DNA of 64,000 bases from positions 248,001-312,000 of the forward strand of contig NZ_SDPU01000035.1 in assembly GCF_004168035.1 (NCBI RefSeq). Direction: 5' to 3'. Shown in pieces: positions 16,549-24,808 of the stretch (positions within the stretch are counted from its first letter, which is position 1; each line of letters starts with the position of its first letter). This DNA is from Nocardioides iriomotensis (lineage in GTDB: Bacteria > Actinomycetota > Actinomycetes > Propionibacteriales > Nocardioidaceae). The notes under the pieces were generated by a model. The model saw only the letters and a list, made by a program, of their open reading frames with translations, was not told where the DNA came from and made no database searches. A program made the translations under genes and the position numbers.

Positions 16549-17205
16549 CTAATCGGCTCTCACGCGTCTGGTGTCGTATGCCCACATCGCGATCTCGACG
16601 CGGTTGCGGGCGCCGAGCTTGGTCATCAACGATGCGACGTGGGTCTTGACCGTGCTCAGGCCGACGAAGAGCTCGGTGGCGATCTCGGCGTTGGTCCGGC
16701 CCCGCGCCACCAGCGCGAGCACCTCCTCCTCGCGCTCGGTGAGCGGGTCGATGGGCTGGACCGGTACCACCGGCGCCTGGTCGGCGAAGGTCGCCAGCAG
16801 CCGGCGGGTGACGTTGGGGGCGATCAGCGCGTCCCCGTTGGCCGCCGCGTGGATGGCCTGCACGAGGAGCTCCGGCCCGGCGTCCTTGAGCAGGAAGCCG
16901 CGGGCGCCGGCGCGTAGGGCGCCGAGGACGTACTCATCGAGGTCGAAGGTGGTGATCACGACGACCGCCATCGGGTCTGTCACGCCTGGCCCGGCCAGGC
17001 GCCGCGTCACCTCGACGCCGTCGAGGCCGGGCATCCGGATGTCGACGAGGAGGACATCGGGACGCAGCCGGGTCGCCAGGTCGAGCGCTGCGAGCCCGTC
17101 TGCTGCCTCCCCCACGACCTCGAGGCCGGGTTGCGCGCCGAGGATCATCACCAGCCCGGTCCGGACCAAGTCCTGGTCGTCGGCTACGACAACACGGATG
17201 CTCAT
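16549..17205 (-). CDS. LuxR/NarL-family response regulator
   Basis: A 218-residue two-component regulator. The receiver domain (1-120) has the acidic pair D9/D10, the phosphoacceptor D55 in LLVDIRMPG, a Thr in VVITTFD and Lys in FLLKDAG. A NarL-type helix-turn-helix follows at about 150-205 (LTEREEEVLALVARGRTNAE, then STVKTHVASLMTKLG). The ATG overlaps the stop codon of the kinase gene (ATGA), so the pair is translationally coupled. The targets are unknown; the DUF6326 gene divergent from the kinase is the nearest candidate. Confidence 0.95.
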   Translation of the reverse strand: MSIRVVVADDQDLVRTGLVMILGAQPGLEVVGEAADGLAALDLATRLRPDVLLVDIRMPGLDGVEVTRRLAGPGVTDPMAVVVITTFDLDEYVLGALRAGARGFLLKDAGPELLVQAIHAAANGDALIAPNVTRRLLATFADQAPVVPVQPIDPLTEREEEVLALVARGRTNAEIATELFVGLSTVKTHVASLMTKLGARNRVEIAMWAYDTRRVRAD

Positions 17206-18341
17206 GCCGGCGCCTCCACCGGCAGCACGGCCTCGACCACCCAGCCACCCTCGGGCCCCGGCCCCGCGGAGAGCGATCCGCCGAGGAGCTGGGCGCGTTC
17301 GGCCATGCCCAGCAGGCCGAACCCAGGCTCCGGGGCTGACCCCGGCTCGGTCTGTCCATCGTCGCTGACACGCAGCCTGACGGCGTCGCCCTCCCGGCGT
17401 ACGTCGATCCCGACGCGGGTCGCGCTCCGGGCGTGCCGTACGGCGTTGGTCAGCGATTCCTGCGCGAGCCGGTAGAGCGCGGCATCGACGGGTCGTGCCA
17501 GCCGGGTCAACGCACCGTCCAGCGAGACCTCGACGGTGGGCGTCGCGTCGGCGCGCGCCAGAGCGCGCAGGTCCGCGACACCCAGCTGCGGTGAGTAGGC
17601 GACGGCTTCCTCCTCACGCAGCACCCGCACCATGGATCTCATCTCCGCCAGGGTTCGCGACGCTTCAGACTCGATCGCGGCCAGGACCTCGACGGCCTTC
17701 TCAGGCTGGATGCCGGCGACCACGCCACCGGCCTGCGCCTGCACCGCGATGGCCGAGACGTGGTGGGCCACGGTGTCGTGCAGCTCGCGCGCCAGCGCCA
17801 CCCGTTCCTGATTGCGGATCTCGCGCTGTTGGCGGTGCCAGAGGTCCGCGCGGTAGCGGAACACCGCCGCGAGGGCGACGAACAACAGCAAGAGGACGCT
17901 CCCGCCGAAAACGTCGGCCCAGCCCGCGGAGGCGACGTACATCCCCAGCGCGACGACGACTGTCACGAACGCCGTCCCCAGGACCATCTCCCGACCCGAG
18001 CCCCACCGCACCAGGGAGTAGAGCAGGATCAGGACGGCCATCATGGAGGAGAGGCCGAGGTCCCCGGCGTGCGCAGTCAGCTGGAGGACCGAGAGCAGCC
18101 CGGCGACGCCCCATCCGAGCAGGGCGGCCGTCAGGGGGCGACTCCGCCGCCAGAGCAGGGCAGGCATCAGCGCCAGGGCGAGCACCGTCACCAGGGGGCG
18201 CCAGGCCAAGCCCGGCCGAGCGATGCCCTCGATCAAGGCGGCGGCCGCGAACACGCCCACCAGCAGCCAGTCGAGCCGACCGATGGGTGGGGCGTCAGCA
18301 GGCCGCGGCTCATGCCAGATGGAGCGCCGGGCAGTGACCAC
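17202..18341 (-). CDS. Sensor histidine kinase, NarL-partner (HisKA_3) type
   Basis: A 379-residue membrane kinase. The N-terminal third has about five hydrophobic segments and no large extracellular sensor domain. The dimerisation/phosphoacceptor helix is ARELHDTVAHHVSAI with H188 as the phosphorylated residue. The ATPase domain follows (LTNAVRHARSATR as the N box, VSDDGQTEPGSAPEPGFGLLGM as the G boxes). The GTG start sits six bases after TAGGCT (minus strand, 18348-18353), again a leaderless arrangement. It phosphorylates the adjoining response regulator; the stimulus is probably sensed in or near the membrane. Confidence 0.95.
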   Translation of the reverse strand: MVTARRSIWHEPRPADAPPIGRLDWLLVGVFAAAALIEGIARPGLAWRPLVTVLALALMPALLWRRSRPLTAALLGWGVAGLLSVLQLTAHAGDLGLSSMMAVLILLYSLVRWGSGREMVLGTAFVTVVVALGMYVASAGWADVFGGSVLLLLFVALAAVFRYRADLWHRQQREIRNQERVALARELHDTVAHHVSAIAVQAQAGGVVAGIQPEKAVEVLAAIESEASRTLAEMRSMVRVLREEEAVAYSPQLGVADLRALARADATPTVEVSLDGALTRLARPVDAALYRLAQESLTNAVRHARSATRVGIDVRREGDAVRLRVSDDGQTEPGSAPEPGFGLLGMAERAQLLGGSLSAGPGPEGGWVVEAVLPVEAPA

Positions 18342-18503
18342 GGCTCCAGCCTAGGGATCGGCGCGCCTCTGCGTGTCCGCCTAAAGAACGAGAGAGAGAC
18401 CGTGCCATCGGCCGGGTGAACCCCAGCCTCCGGGCCGAGGCGCCCGCCACCGGGCTCAGTGATCGTGGACCTACCGATCCTCACCACCACAACGGAGCCC
18501 ATG

Positions 18504-19010
<507 letters not shown>

Positions 19011-19326
19011 CCCACGAGCAGTCCCCGTCCTGTTCGGAGCCATCCGCCTCGATGCCGCGGTGCGGGCCTCCTGGCGGTGGGAGACCAACTACCACTGGGA
19101 CGTCGCGTAGGGCCCTCCAAGGCCCCTGTCCACTCAACCCGGGATCGGCGACCTGCCCGGGTTCGCTTTGTGCTGGTGAGGTACTCCGCCCACCGCTGGG
19201 TCGCCATCGCCGAGCACATGACGCATGATCGTAAAGACTTGGTCTCGCGCGCAGGCAGCGTGCCGTAACCCAGCGGCGGAACTCGGCGGTCCACGAGGTC
19301 GTGGGCGTTGAGGAAGCGGTGGTCAT
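19011..19326. other. Intergenic stretch without a supported gene
   Basis: I see no convincing gene here. One short open tail at about 19024-19110 ends WETNYHWDVA and then stops; it has no start codon and may be the end of a decayed gene. The rest has no clear promoter pair or hairpin, apart from the approach to the deacetylase gene. Confidence 0.5.
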
Positions 19327-20586
19327 TTGGCTCCTGACAGTCCGAATTGTCGGTCGACGTGGTGCCAACGCCGGTTGGCGCGCGTCGTCCGGACAGTGAT
19401 GGTGTGCCTTGCCCTGGCGCTGGGACCGGGTGCGATCAACCCCGGACCGGCATGGGGGGCCGACGGGAACACCGTGATCAGTCTGACCTTCGACGATGGG
19501 CATGCCAGCCAGATGGCGGTGGCCCGGATGCTCCGGTCCCGGGGCATGTCCGGGACCTTCTACATCAATTCGGGGCTGGTCGGCGCGAGCCCGTACTACC
19601 TCACCTGGTCCCAGGTGCACCGGGTGGCCGAGGCCGGCAACGAGATCGGCGGGCACACGGCCCACCACGTGCCGCTGGTCGCAGGCACCAGCCGGCGCAC
19701 CGCCGTCGCCGAGGTGTGCTCGGACCGCCACCAGCTGACCGAGCTGGCCCACGCGCCGGTGGCGTCGTTCGCCTACCCCGAGGCCGTGGTTCCGGGCCGC
19801 GGTGTGGAGAACCTGATCCGAGCGTGTGGCTATCGAAGTGCGCGGAATGTCGGAGGAGTGTTCAACCTGGACTGTCCTCGGTGTGCGTACGGCGAGAGCA
19901 TCCCGCCGCGTGATCCCTACAAGCTGCGTACCGTCCCGGGGGTGACCGACCGGGTCGTCCCGGCGAGCCTGCAGGCCAGCGTGACCAATGCCGAGCGGCA
20001 TGGCGGGGGATGGGTGATCTTCACCTTCCACGGCATCTGCGACAACCGGTGCACCGCGGCCGATTCGATGGCGACCAGGCCGTTCACCCAATTCCTGGAC
20101 TGGCTCGCGACCAGGCGTGATCGGGGCACTGAGGTCCGGACCGTCGGAGACGTGGTCTCGAACGGCCGATCGGTGCCGCGAGCCCCGTTGCGCACCGCGA
20201 TCCGCTGCGACTCCAAACCCTGCGCCGCCCGGCTCGGCGATCGCGGCACCGTGTCCATCAGCTTCGACCTCACCGGCGGCGGACATGCTCCGACAGCCAC
20301 GTACTACACGACCGACGGCTCCGACCCTCGCACCAGTCTCACGACCCATCACTACACGCGCCCGTTCGTCGTGGTCACGAACGAGGTGATCCGGTACTTC
20401 TCACGAGATGTGGCAGGACGCGCCGAACCGACACAGATGCAGGAGGTGCGGGTCACGAGCGGGCCTGACGAAGCCGACGCGCCGACGGGAGTCGACGCCT
20501 TCCTGTGGTTGGGCGGGCTGCTGGTCTTGGGTATCACGTTCCTGGGCATGGTTGCGCGTCACCGGCAGTTAGCCCGATTCGGCTGA
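19327..20586 (+). CDS. Secreted polysaccharide deacetylase with C-terminal chitobiase-like domain and membrane anchor
   Basis: About 419 residues from the TTG at 19327; a start nearer GTG/ATG 19397-19403 is also possible. A signal peptide (VMVCLALALGPG...AWGAD) leads to a NodB-type deacetylase domain with the metal-binding Asp pair in LTFDDGHA and the HTAHH His pair, and FAYPEAV as the third motif. FTFHGIC is the late catalytic region. A beta-sandwich segment follows (YYTTDGSDPRTS), typical of chitobiase/hexosaminidase C-terminal modules. One hydrophobic helix (LWLGGLLVLGITFLGMVA) anchors the end. It should deacetylate cell-wall or exopolysaccharide N-acetyl sugars outside the cell. Confidence 0.85.
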   Translation: MAPDSPNCRSTWCQRRLARVVRTVMVCLALALGPGAINPGPAWGADGNTVISLTFDDGHASQMAVARMLRSRGMSGTFYINSGLVGASPYYLTWSQVHRVAEAGNEIGGHTAHHVPLVAGTSRRTAVAEVCSDRHQLTELAHAPVASFAYPEAVVPGRGVENLIRACGYRSARNVGGVFNLDCPRCAYGESIPPRDPYKLRTVPGVTDRVVPASLQASVTNAERHGGGWVIFTFHGICDNRCTAADSMATRPFTQFLDWLATRRDRGTEVRTVGDVVSNGRSVPRAPLRTAIRCDSKPCAARLGDRGTVSISFDLTGGGHAPTATYYTTDGSDPRTSLTTHHYTRPFVVVTNEVIRYFSRDVAGRAEPTQMQEVRVTSGPDEADAPTGVDAFLWLGGLLVLGITFLGMVARHRQLARFG

Positions 20587-21004
20587 CTGCGGCGTGACCG
20601 CGACGTCCGCGGTCCGGCTCTGACTGAGCAGACTCCTTCGTCCGGCGCGTGACGATGCCGCGGTCGACGCAACCCGCTGAGTTCCTGCCTGGGGTGGTCC
20701 ATTCGCACATCAGCTGGCACGTGGACGAAGGGGCCAGATCCGCCGCTCAACGGCCCTGCGGGCGGCGCTGCCGCGCCGTCCTCGGGGCGTCGACCGCAGG
20801 AGGGCAGCGGTACCAAGGGGCTTCCACCCCTCTGGACCCTCGAACACGGAGCACCCTCGACGGCCAGCCGTTGACCTCGGGTCGTGTTCGAAGCCGTCGA
20901 GGCCGCCCTGGGGAGCGACGACCGCGGTCACTCTCGTCCCTCCGTACACGCCTGTGGTCGGCCAGGGCTCCGGCGGGCGCTGAGTACACATGGGGTAGGG
21001 AAAA

Positions 21005-21069
21005 CGGAAAACGGCGGCAGACGCTGCGATACCTCTGAAGGTACAGCCGCAGGTCAGCCGCCGTTTCCG
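21005..21069 (+). other. Nested stem-loop element
   Basis: CGGAAAACGGCGGC (21005-21018) pairs with GCCGCCGTTTCCG (21057-21069), giving a 13-bp stem with one bulged A. Inside, GCTG/CAGC (21023-21026 and 21044-21047) and TACCT/AGGTA (21030-21034 and 21039-21043) form a second arm with a CTGA loop. The design is that of a folded RNA or a recombination/replication site. No known RNA family was recognised. The strand is not determined, because the structure can fold on either. Confidence 0.55.
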
Positions 21070-21080
21070 ATCAGGCCGAG

Positions 21081-21097
21081 CGGGGCGTGTAGCCCCG
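21081..21097. terminator. GC hairpin next to the 13-bp glnA-end repeat
   Basis: CGGGGC (21081-21086), a 5-base loop and GCCCCG (21092-21097). It lies just beyond the LYYDI-stop relic on the minus strand, in the same relation that the glnA terminator at 24787-24803 has to glnA. It may be the original glnA terminator, displaced. No T-run follows. Confidence 0.5.
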
Positions 21098-21103
21098 ACT
21101 GCT

Positions 21104-21116
21104 AGATGTCGTAGTA
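21104..21116. other. Left copy of a 13-bp repeat matching the glnA 3' end (attachment-site candidate)
   Basis: AGATGTCGTAGTA is identical to 24811-24823, where it encodes the last glnA codons. Here the minus strand reads GLYYDI followed by TAG, a short copy of the GlnA C-terminus with unrelated sequence before it. The same orientation is kept. This is what an integrative element leaves when it uses a gene 3' end as attachment site. Confidence 0.5.
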
Positions 21117-21235
21117 CAGGCCGACACCGGGAAGGCACGCATCGAACCGTCGCAAAAGCGCAGGTCAGAGGCCCAGTCTGCAGCTCGTCTGAATGGGGGT
21201 AGGCGCGCCAGACCGGCGCTGATTCGGCGTGCCGT

Positions 21236-21257
21236 TGGGGGATTCCTGGGGGAAAGC
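21236..21257. repeat. Tandem 11-bp repeat, left pair
   Basis: TGGGGGATTCC followed directly by TGGGGGAAAGC. The pair closely resembles 24735-24756 (two exact copies of TGGGGGAATCC), and lies about 120 bases inside the left 13-bp repeat. Integrase arm-type sites are one explanation. Confidence 0.55.
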
Positions 21258-21420
21258 AGTTCCCACGGATCCATCATGCGAGCCCGCAGATCCCATCGCT
21301 ACAGCCCGAACGGACGGTCGCGGACCCCCTCGGCGGGCAGTGCGTGCCGGACCGTCTTGCGACGCGCACGAGGTGCTCGACCCGGCGAACGCGCGTGGGG
21401 AGTTGGGGCGACCGGGCCGC

Positions 21421-22398
21421 TCAGCCCTCGACAACGTGACCGTGCGGCCGCCCGGGGTCGTCGTACACCGGTGACCCCTGACCGGCCCGCAACGACTCCA
21501 GTTGCGCGCACACCGCCGCTCCGTAGAACAGCGCGATCGACGACAGCAGTGCCCAAAGCAGCAGCGCGAAGACGCCGGCGAGAGGCCCGTAGATGCTGCC
21601 GAATGACGAACTGGCGTTGACGTACACCGCCAGACCGCCGGTCGCGAGCATGGCCAGCAGCACGGCGACGCCGGAGCCGAGCGCGAGCCAGGAGAGTGCC
21701 GGTTGTCGACGCCGCGGTGCATGGTCGAGCAGGACGGCAATGGTGATGACGAGGAGGACCACACCGACCGGCCAGCGGACCACATTCCACACGTCGACGG
21801 TGGTGCGGGACCACCCGTAGTCACGCGCCATCGCGTCCGCAAACGCTCCGCCGGCGACGAGCAGCACGAACCCGGTTCCGACCGGTCCGGCGAGCAGGGC
21901 CGTGAAGACCGCGGCACGGCCGTACTTGCCCAGCGCCGGCCGGTCCCGCCGGATGCCGTAGATCCGGTTGGTGCCGCGCTCGATCTGAGCCATGGCCGTG
22001 GTCATTGAGACCAGCGCGAATGCCAGGCCGAACCCGAGGGCCAGCTCGCCGGCCTCCTCGCTGCTGTCCTCGCCCGTGACCGCGCTCGCCAGCGCGTCCG
22101 ACTCGCCCTGGCCGGGCGAGACCGCCTCGATGGTGCGCGCCACGACGCGCGCCGGCCGTTCCTCGTCGAGGTCGGCGGCCAGGCCGGTCAGCGCCAGCAG
22201 GAACGGCACGACGGCCAGGCAGGCCTGCAGCGCGAGCGCGCGGCTGTTGGTGAAGCCGTCGCCGTACCGGAAGCGAACGAAGGCTCCGATGGCGACGCGC
22301 CGCAGCCCGAACCGTCGGGCGAGGTGCCAGGCGTCCTCCGCGTCGAGCTCCTCACCGTCCATCTCCGTGGTGACGGGGACGGTGCGCGCCGTGGTCAT
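21421..22398 (-). CDS. YihY/BrkB family inner-membrane protein
   Basis: A 325-residue membrane protein with six hydrophobic segments and the family patterns NSRALALQACLAVVPFLLALTG near the N-terminus and SSFGSIYGPLAGVFALLLWALLSS towards the end. YihY/BrkB proteins were once called ribonuclease BN in error; their role is unknown, possibly transport. ATG 22398 is preferred because TAGCCT (minus strand, 22406-22411) lies seven bases before it, a leaderless start. A longer GTG start at 22446 is less likely. It lies inside the block bounded by the 13-bp repeats. Confidence 0.87.
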   Translation of the reverse strand: MTTARTVPVTTEMDGEELDAEDAWHLARRFGLRRVAIGAFVRFRYGDGFTNSRALALQACLAVVPFLLALTGLAADLDEERPARVVARTIEAVSPGQGESDALASAVTGEDSSEEAGELALGFGLAFALVSMTTAMAQIERGTNRIYGIRRDRPALGKYGRAAVFTALLAGPVGTGFVLLVAGGAFADAMARDYGWSRTTVDVWNVVRWPVGVVLLVITIAVLLDHAPRRRQPALSWLALGSGVAVLLAMLATGGLAVYVNASSSFGSIYGPLAGVFALLLWALLSSIALFYGAAVCAQLESLRAGQGSPVYDDPGRPHGHVVEG

Positions 22399-22617
22399 GG
22401 CGAGCAGGCTACGGGACCGCAACGGTGCGCGAGTGGCATGGGACACGCTCGGCGGCTACCCGGAACAGCGGGCCGGCGTCAGATCGTGCGCCGTCGACAT
22501 CAGATGGGCGAAGGACTCATCGGTGAGCGCGGCTGGTGCTGCTGCGGTCCTCGGGAGACGGCTGGGCACCCAACGCTGCGGCGCACGGATTTCGCTGTCG
22601 CAGGGCGGGTGGCGGCA

Positions 22618-22623
22618 TACGCT
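22618..22623 (+). promoter_or_regulatory. Probable -10 element of the secreted propeller gene
   Basis: TACGCT lies about 35 bases before the GTG at 22658, leaving room for a transcript start and the AGGAGG ribosome site at 22647-22652. Confidence 0.5.
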
Positions 22624-22657
22624 GCTGCCACTGCCGTCGCGACCACAGGAGGCCGCC

Positions 22658-23956
22658 GTGCCCGTTCTCAACGGCCGCGAGTGGGGCGCCCTCCGTGTCT
22701 GCTCCGGGGCGTTTGCGGTGCTGGTGGCGGCGGCGCTGGCGCCCTCGTCGGCGAACGCGGACGCGCCGCGTGGTCGAGCGGCTGCCGGGAAAGTCGTGTT
22801 CGCCTCGGCGCTCGACCCATCCCTTGGCGCTGCGCGCGCGGGCTACGCGCGTCTGTCGGCCGACGGCCGTGTCGTCGCGTTCGACGCGGCTGTGCCCGCG
22901 TCCTCGGTGCCGACCCAGGCGTACGCTCGCGACCTTCGTTCCGGTTCCCCCGCGCAGTTGGTTTCCGTCGCCGTCGACGGCGGCCCCGCGGACGCGGACG
23001 CCCGCGTGGCGTCGGTCTCGACCGATGGGAGGTTCGTCGCGTTCTGGTCGGCGGCAACGAACCTGGTTGCCGGTGACACCAACGGCGTGTACGACGTGTT
23101 CGTCCGCGACCGGGTCGCCGGGACGACCAGCAGGGTGTCGGTCGGGTCGGCGGGGGAGCAGGCGACCGGCGACAGCACGGCCGGGTTCATGTCGGCGGAC
23201 GGGAACCGGGTGGCGTTCATGTCGAAGGCGGACAACCTGGTCCCCGCGGACACGAACCGCAGAGGCGACGTCTTCGTGCGTGACCTGACCGCCGGAACCA
23301 CCCGTCGGGTCTCGCTCGCCCCGGGTGGGGCGCAGTCCGCGTGGCCGTCGCATGTCACGTCGATCTCTGCGGACGGCGACCACGTGGCGTTCATGTCCAC
23401 CGGCTCGGACTTGGCGGACCCCGACTCGGCGCACCGGTACCTGGTCTACGTGCACCATCTGCGGTCCGGTCGCACTGAGATTGCCTCGGTCGACCGGCAT
23501 GGTCGGCTGCCGGACGGCCGGTCACTGGGCGGGTCCCTGTCCGGGAACGGCAGGTTCGTCGCGTTCGCCTCCAGCGCGGACGACCTGGTGTCCAGTGATC
23601 CGGGCCGGGACACCGACGTGTACGTCCGCGATCTCAAGCGCGACCGTAACGAGATTGTCTCGGTGCGCCGGGACGGCAGCTCGGTGAACAAGGCATTCAG
23701 CTCATTGGTCTGGGACGGCGCTCTCTCCTACGACGGCCGCTTCGTCGCGTTCTCCTCGTCGGCGCGCCTGCTGCCGGGTCAGCCTCCTGGCAACTTCATC
23801 CGCGATCGCCGCACCGACACGACCACTCGGGTTACTTCAGGGGGTGACCTGCGGCTGGCCGGGGTCGCCCGTCGCGCCTCCTTCACCTCGGGCCGGGTAC
23901 TGGTCGACGCAGACACTGACGGCCTCTCCGACGTGTACGTGACGTCCTTCCGCTGA
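22658..23956 (+). CDS. Secreted TolB/WD40-like beta-propeller protein
   Basis: A 432-residue protein with a signal peptide (VCSGAFAVLVAAALAPSSANADA). It has repeated PD40-type blades: the pattern S.DGRxVAFxSxAxNLVxxDTN...DVFVRDxxxGTTxRVS recurs about seven times, the last being DGRFVAFSSSARLL. A strong AGGAGG ribosome site precedes the GTG at 22658. Propellers of this type bind proteins or glycans outside the cell; no catalytic residues are visible and the role is unknown. It lies within the block bounded by the glnA-end repeats. Confidence 0.82.
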   Translation: MPVLNGREWGALRVCSGAFAVLVAAALAPSSANADAPRGRAAAGKVVFASALDPSLGAARAGYARLSADGRVVAFDAAVPASSVPTQAYARDLRSGSPAQLVSVAVDGGPADADARVASVSTDGRFVAFWSAATNLVAGDTNGVYDVFVRDRVAGTTSRVSVGSAGEQATGDSTAGFMSADGNRVAFMSKADNLVPADTNRRGDVFVRDLTAGTTRRVSLAPGGAQSAWPSHVTSISADGDHVAFMSTGSDLADPDSAHRYLVYVHHLRSGRTEIASVDRHGRLPDGRSLGGSLSGNGRFVAFASSADDLVSSDPGRDTDVYVRDLKRDRNEIVSVRRDGSSVNKAFSSLVWDGALSYDGRFVAFSSSARLLPGQPPGNFIRDRRTDTTTRVTSGGDLRLAGVARRASFTSGRVLVDADTDGLSDVYVTSFR

Positions 23957-24421
23957 CCACGGGCCAGGACTTTCGCGGCGGGTGTCGGGGCGTGTCGCAT
24001 CCCTGTCGAGCGGCCCGCGGTTCGCTGGGGGCGGCGACGTCGCGGCTCAGTCCCGGCAGAACCTCCGGGGAGTCCGAGACCGCCGAGGCCCACCGCAGTC
24101 CAGCGAGGTGCCGGCGCGGCGGCTCATCAGCTCAAATGCTTCGGCTCTCGACCGACCAACATCGGCACCCATGACGACCGCATCCACGGCACGTCGGCCG
24201 ACGCCGTCACCCACGGCGGAAACGATGCGGTCATCGGAATCCCCCGCGCAGGGCGCGGCCCAGGTTCCGCCGCAGGGACTTGCGGTGGCTCTTCGCGAAC
24301 GGGTCACCGGTCTTCTGGCTGACCCCGGTCGCGATGTACTCCGCGACGAATCCCCGGCAGCGTGAGGGCGGACCTCGGCTTGTAGGCGCGGCGGGTCGCC
24401 GGCACCGCGGTGCGCCGGCCA

Positions 24422-24600
24422 GTCGGCGCGGCGCCCAGGCCAGCGAACCAGGCCAGCGCCTCCTCGCGCAGCCACAGGTTCCGGGCAAAGCCGGCCTTGG
24501 ACCGGGGAAAGGCGGCGGTGTAGTTGTGGGTGCGGGCGGCGTCCAGCGACAGGTGGAGGGCGGCCGCGACGTGGTCGATGGTCCAGATCGCTCGGTCGGT
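24422..24600 (-). pseudogene. Relic of an excisionase/AlpA-like helix-turn-helix protein
   Basis: The minus strand reads TDRAIWTIDHVAAALHLSLD, then AARTHNYTAAFPRSKAGFARNLWLREEALAWFAGLG in successive parts. This is the winged-helix pattern of small DNA-binding proteins (MerR/AlpA/Xis-like) carried by actinobacterial mobile elements: TIDxVAxxLxxS for the first helices, FPRP/S for the wing and LWxxEExxxWF for the last helix. No start codon is found upstream in this frame and the downstream tail (RRTAVPATRRAYKPRSAL) runs into a stop. I take it as a decayed gene. Confidence 0.5.
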
Positions 24601-24734
24601 CGCGGCGGGACCGACCCGGTGGGGTCCACGCGCGCCGCCGGTGGATGGCGGCCGGCACCGCCCGGCCGTGTCCGCGGGGCTCCGGCCAGCGGACGCGTGC
24701 CGAACCCGGGTGCCGCAACGACGACGGCCCCCGC

Positions 24735-24756
24735 TGGGGGAATCCTGGGGGAATCC
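24735..24756. repeat. Tandem 11-bp repeat, right pair
   Basis: Two exact consecutive copies of TGGGGGAATCC, 54 bases inside the right 13-bp repeat. It mirrors the pair at 21236-21257 near the left repeat, in the same orientation. Confidence 0.6.
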
Positions 24757-24786
24757 TCCGCGGGGGCCGCGCGAACCTGCAGGCCA

Positions 24787-24803
24787 GGGGCGGTTTCCGC
24801 CCC
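24787..24803 (-). terminator. glnA terminator hairpin
   Basis: GGGGCGG (24787-24793), a TTT loop and CCGCCCC (24797-24803) form a perfect 7-bp stem five bases after the glnA stop codon. There is no strong U-tract, as is common in actinobacterial terminators. Confidence 0.7.
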
Positions 24804-24808
24804 GACCG

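Larger units (their letters stand above)
20587..21420. other. Gene-poor stretch with structured DNA
   Basis: No frame in these 834 bases looks like a protein gene: all open frames are arginine- and proline-rich shadow translations. The notable contents are a nested inverted repeat at 21005-21069, a GC-rich hairpin at 21081-21097, a 13-bp copy of the glnA 3' end at 21104-21116, and tandem 11-bp repeats at 21236-21257. These are listed separately. Confidence 0.6.
23957..24808. other. Gene-poor stretch with mobile-element remains
   Basis: No intact gene is supported in these 852 bases. On the minus strand a 60-codon piece of an excisionase-like helix-turn-helix protein survives at 24422-24600. 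The 11-bp tandem repeat (24735-24756) and the glnA terminator (24787-24803) close the stretch. The other open frames are compositional shadows. Confidence 0.6.

Noticed and set aside
19024-19110. Short tail ending WETNYHWDVA before a stop
   Set aside because: It has no start codon and no recognised family; kept only as a note on the intergenic stretch.
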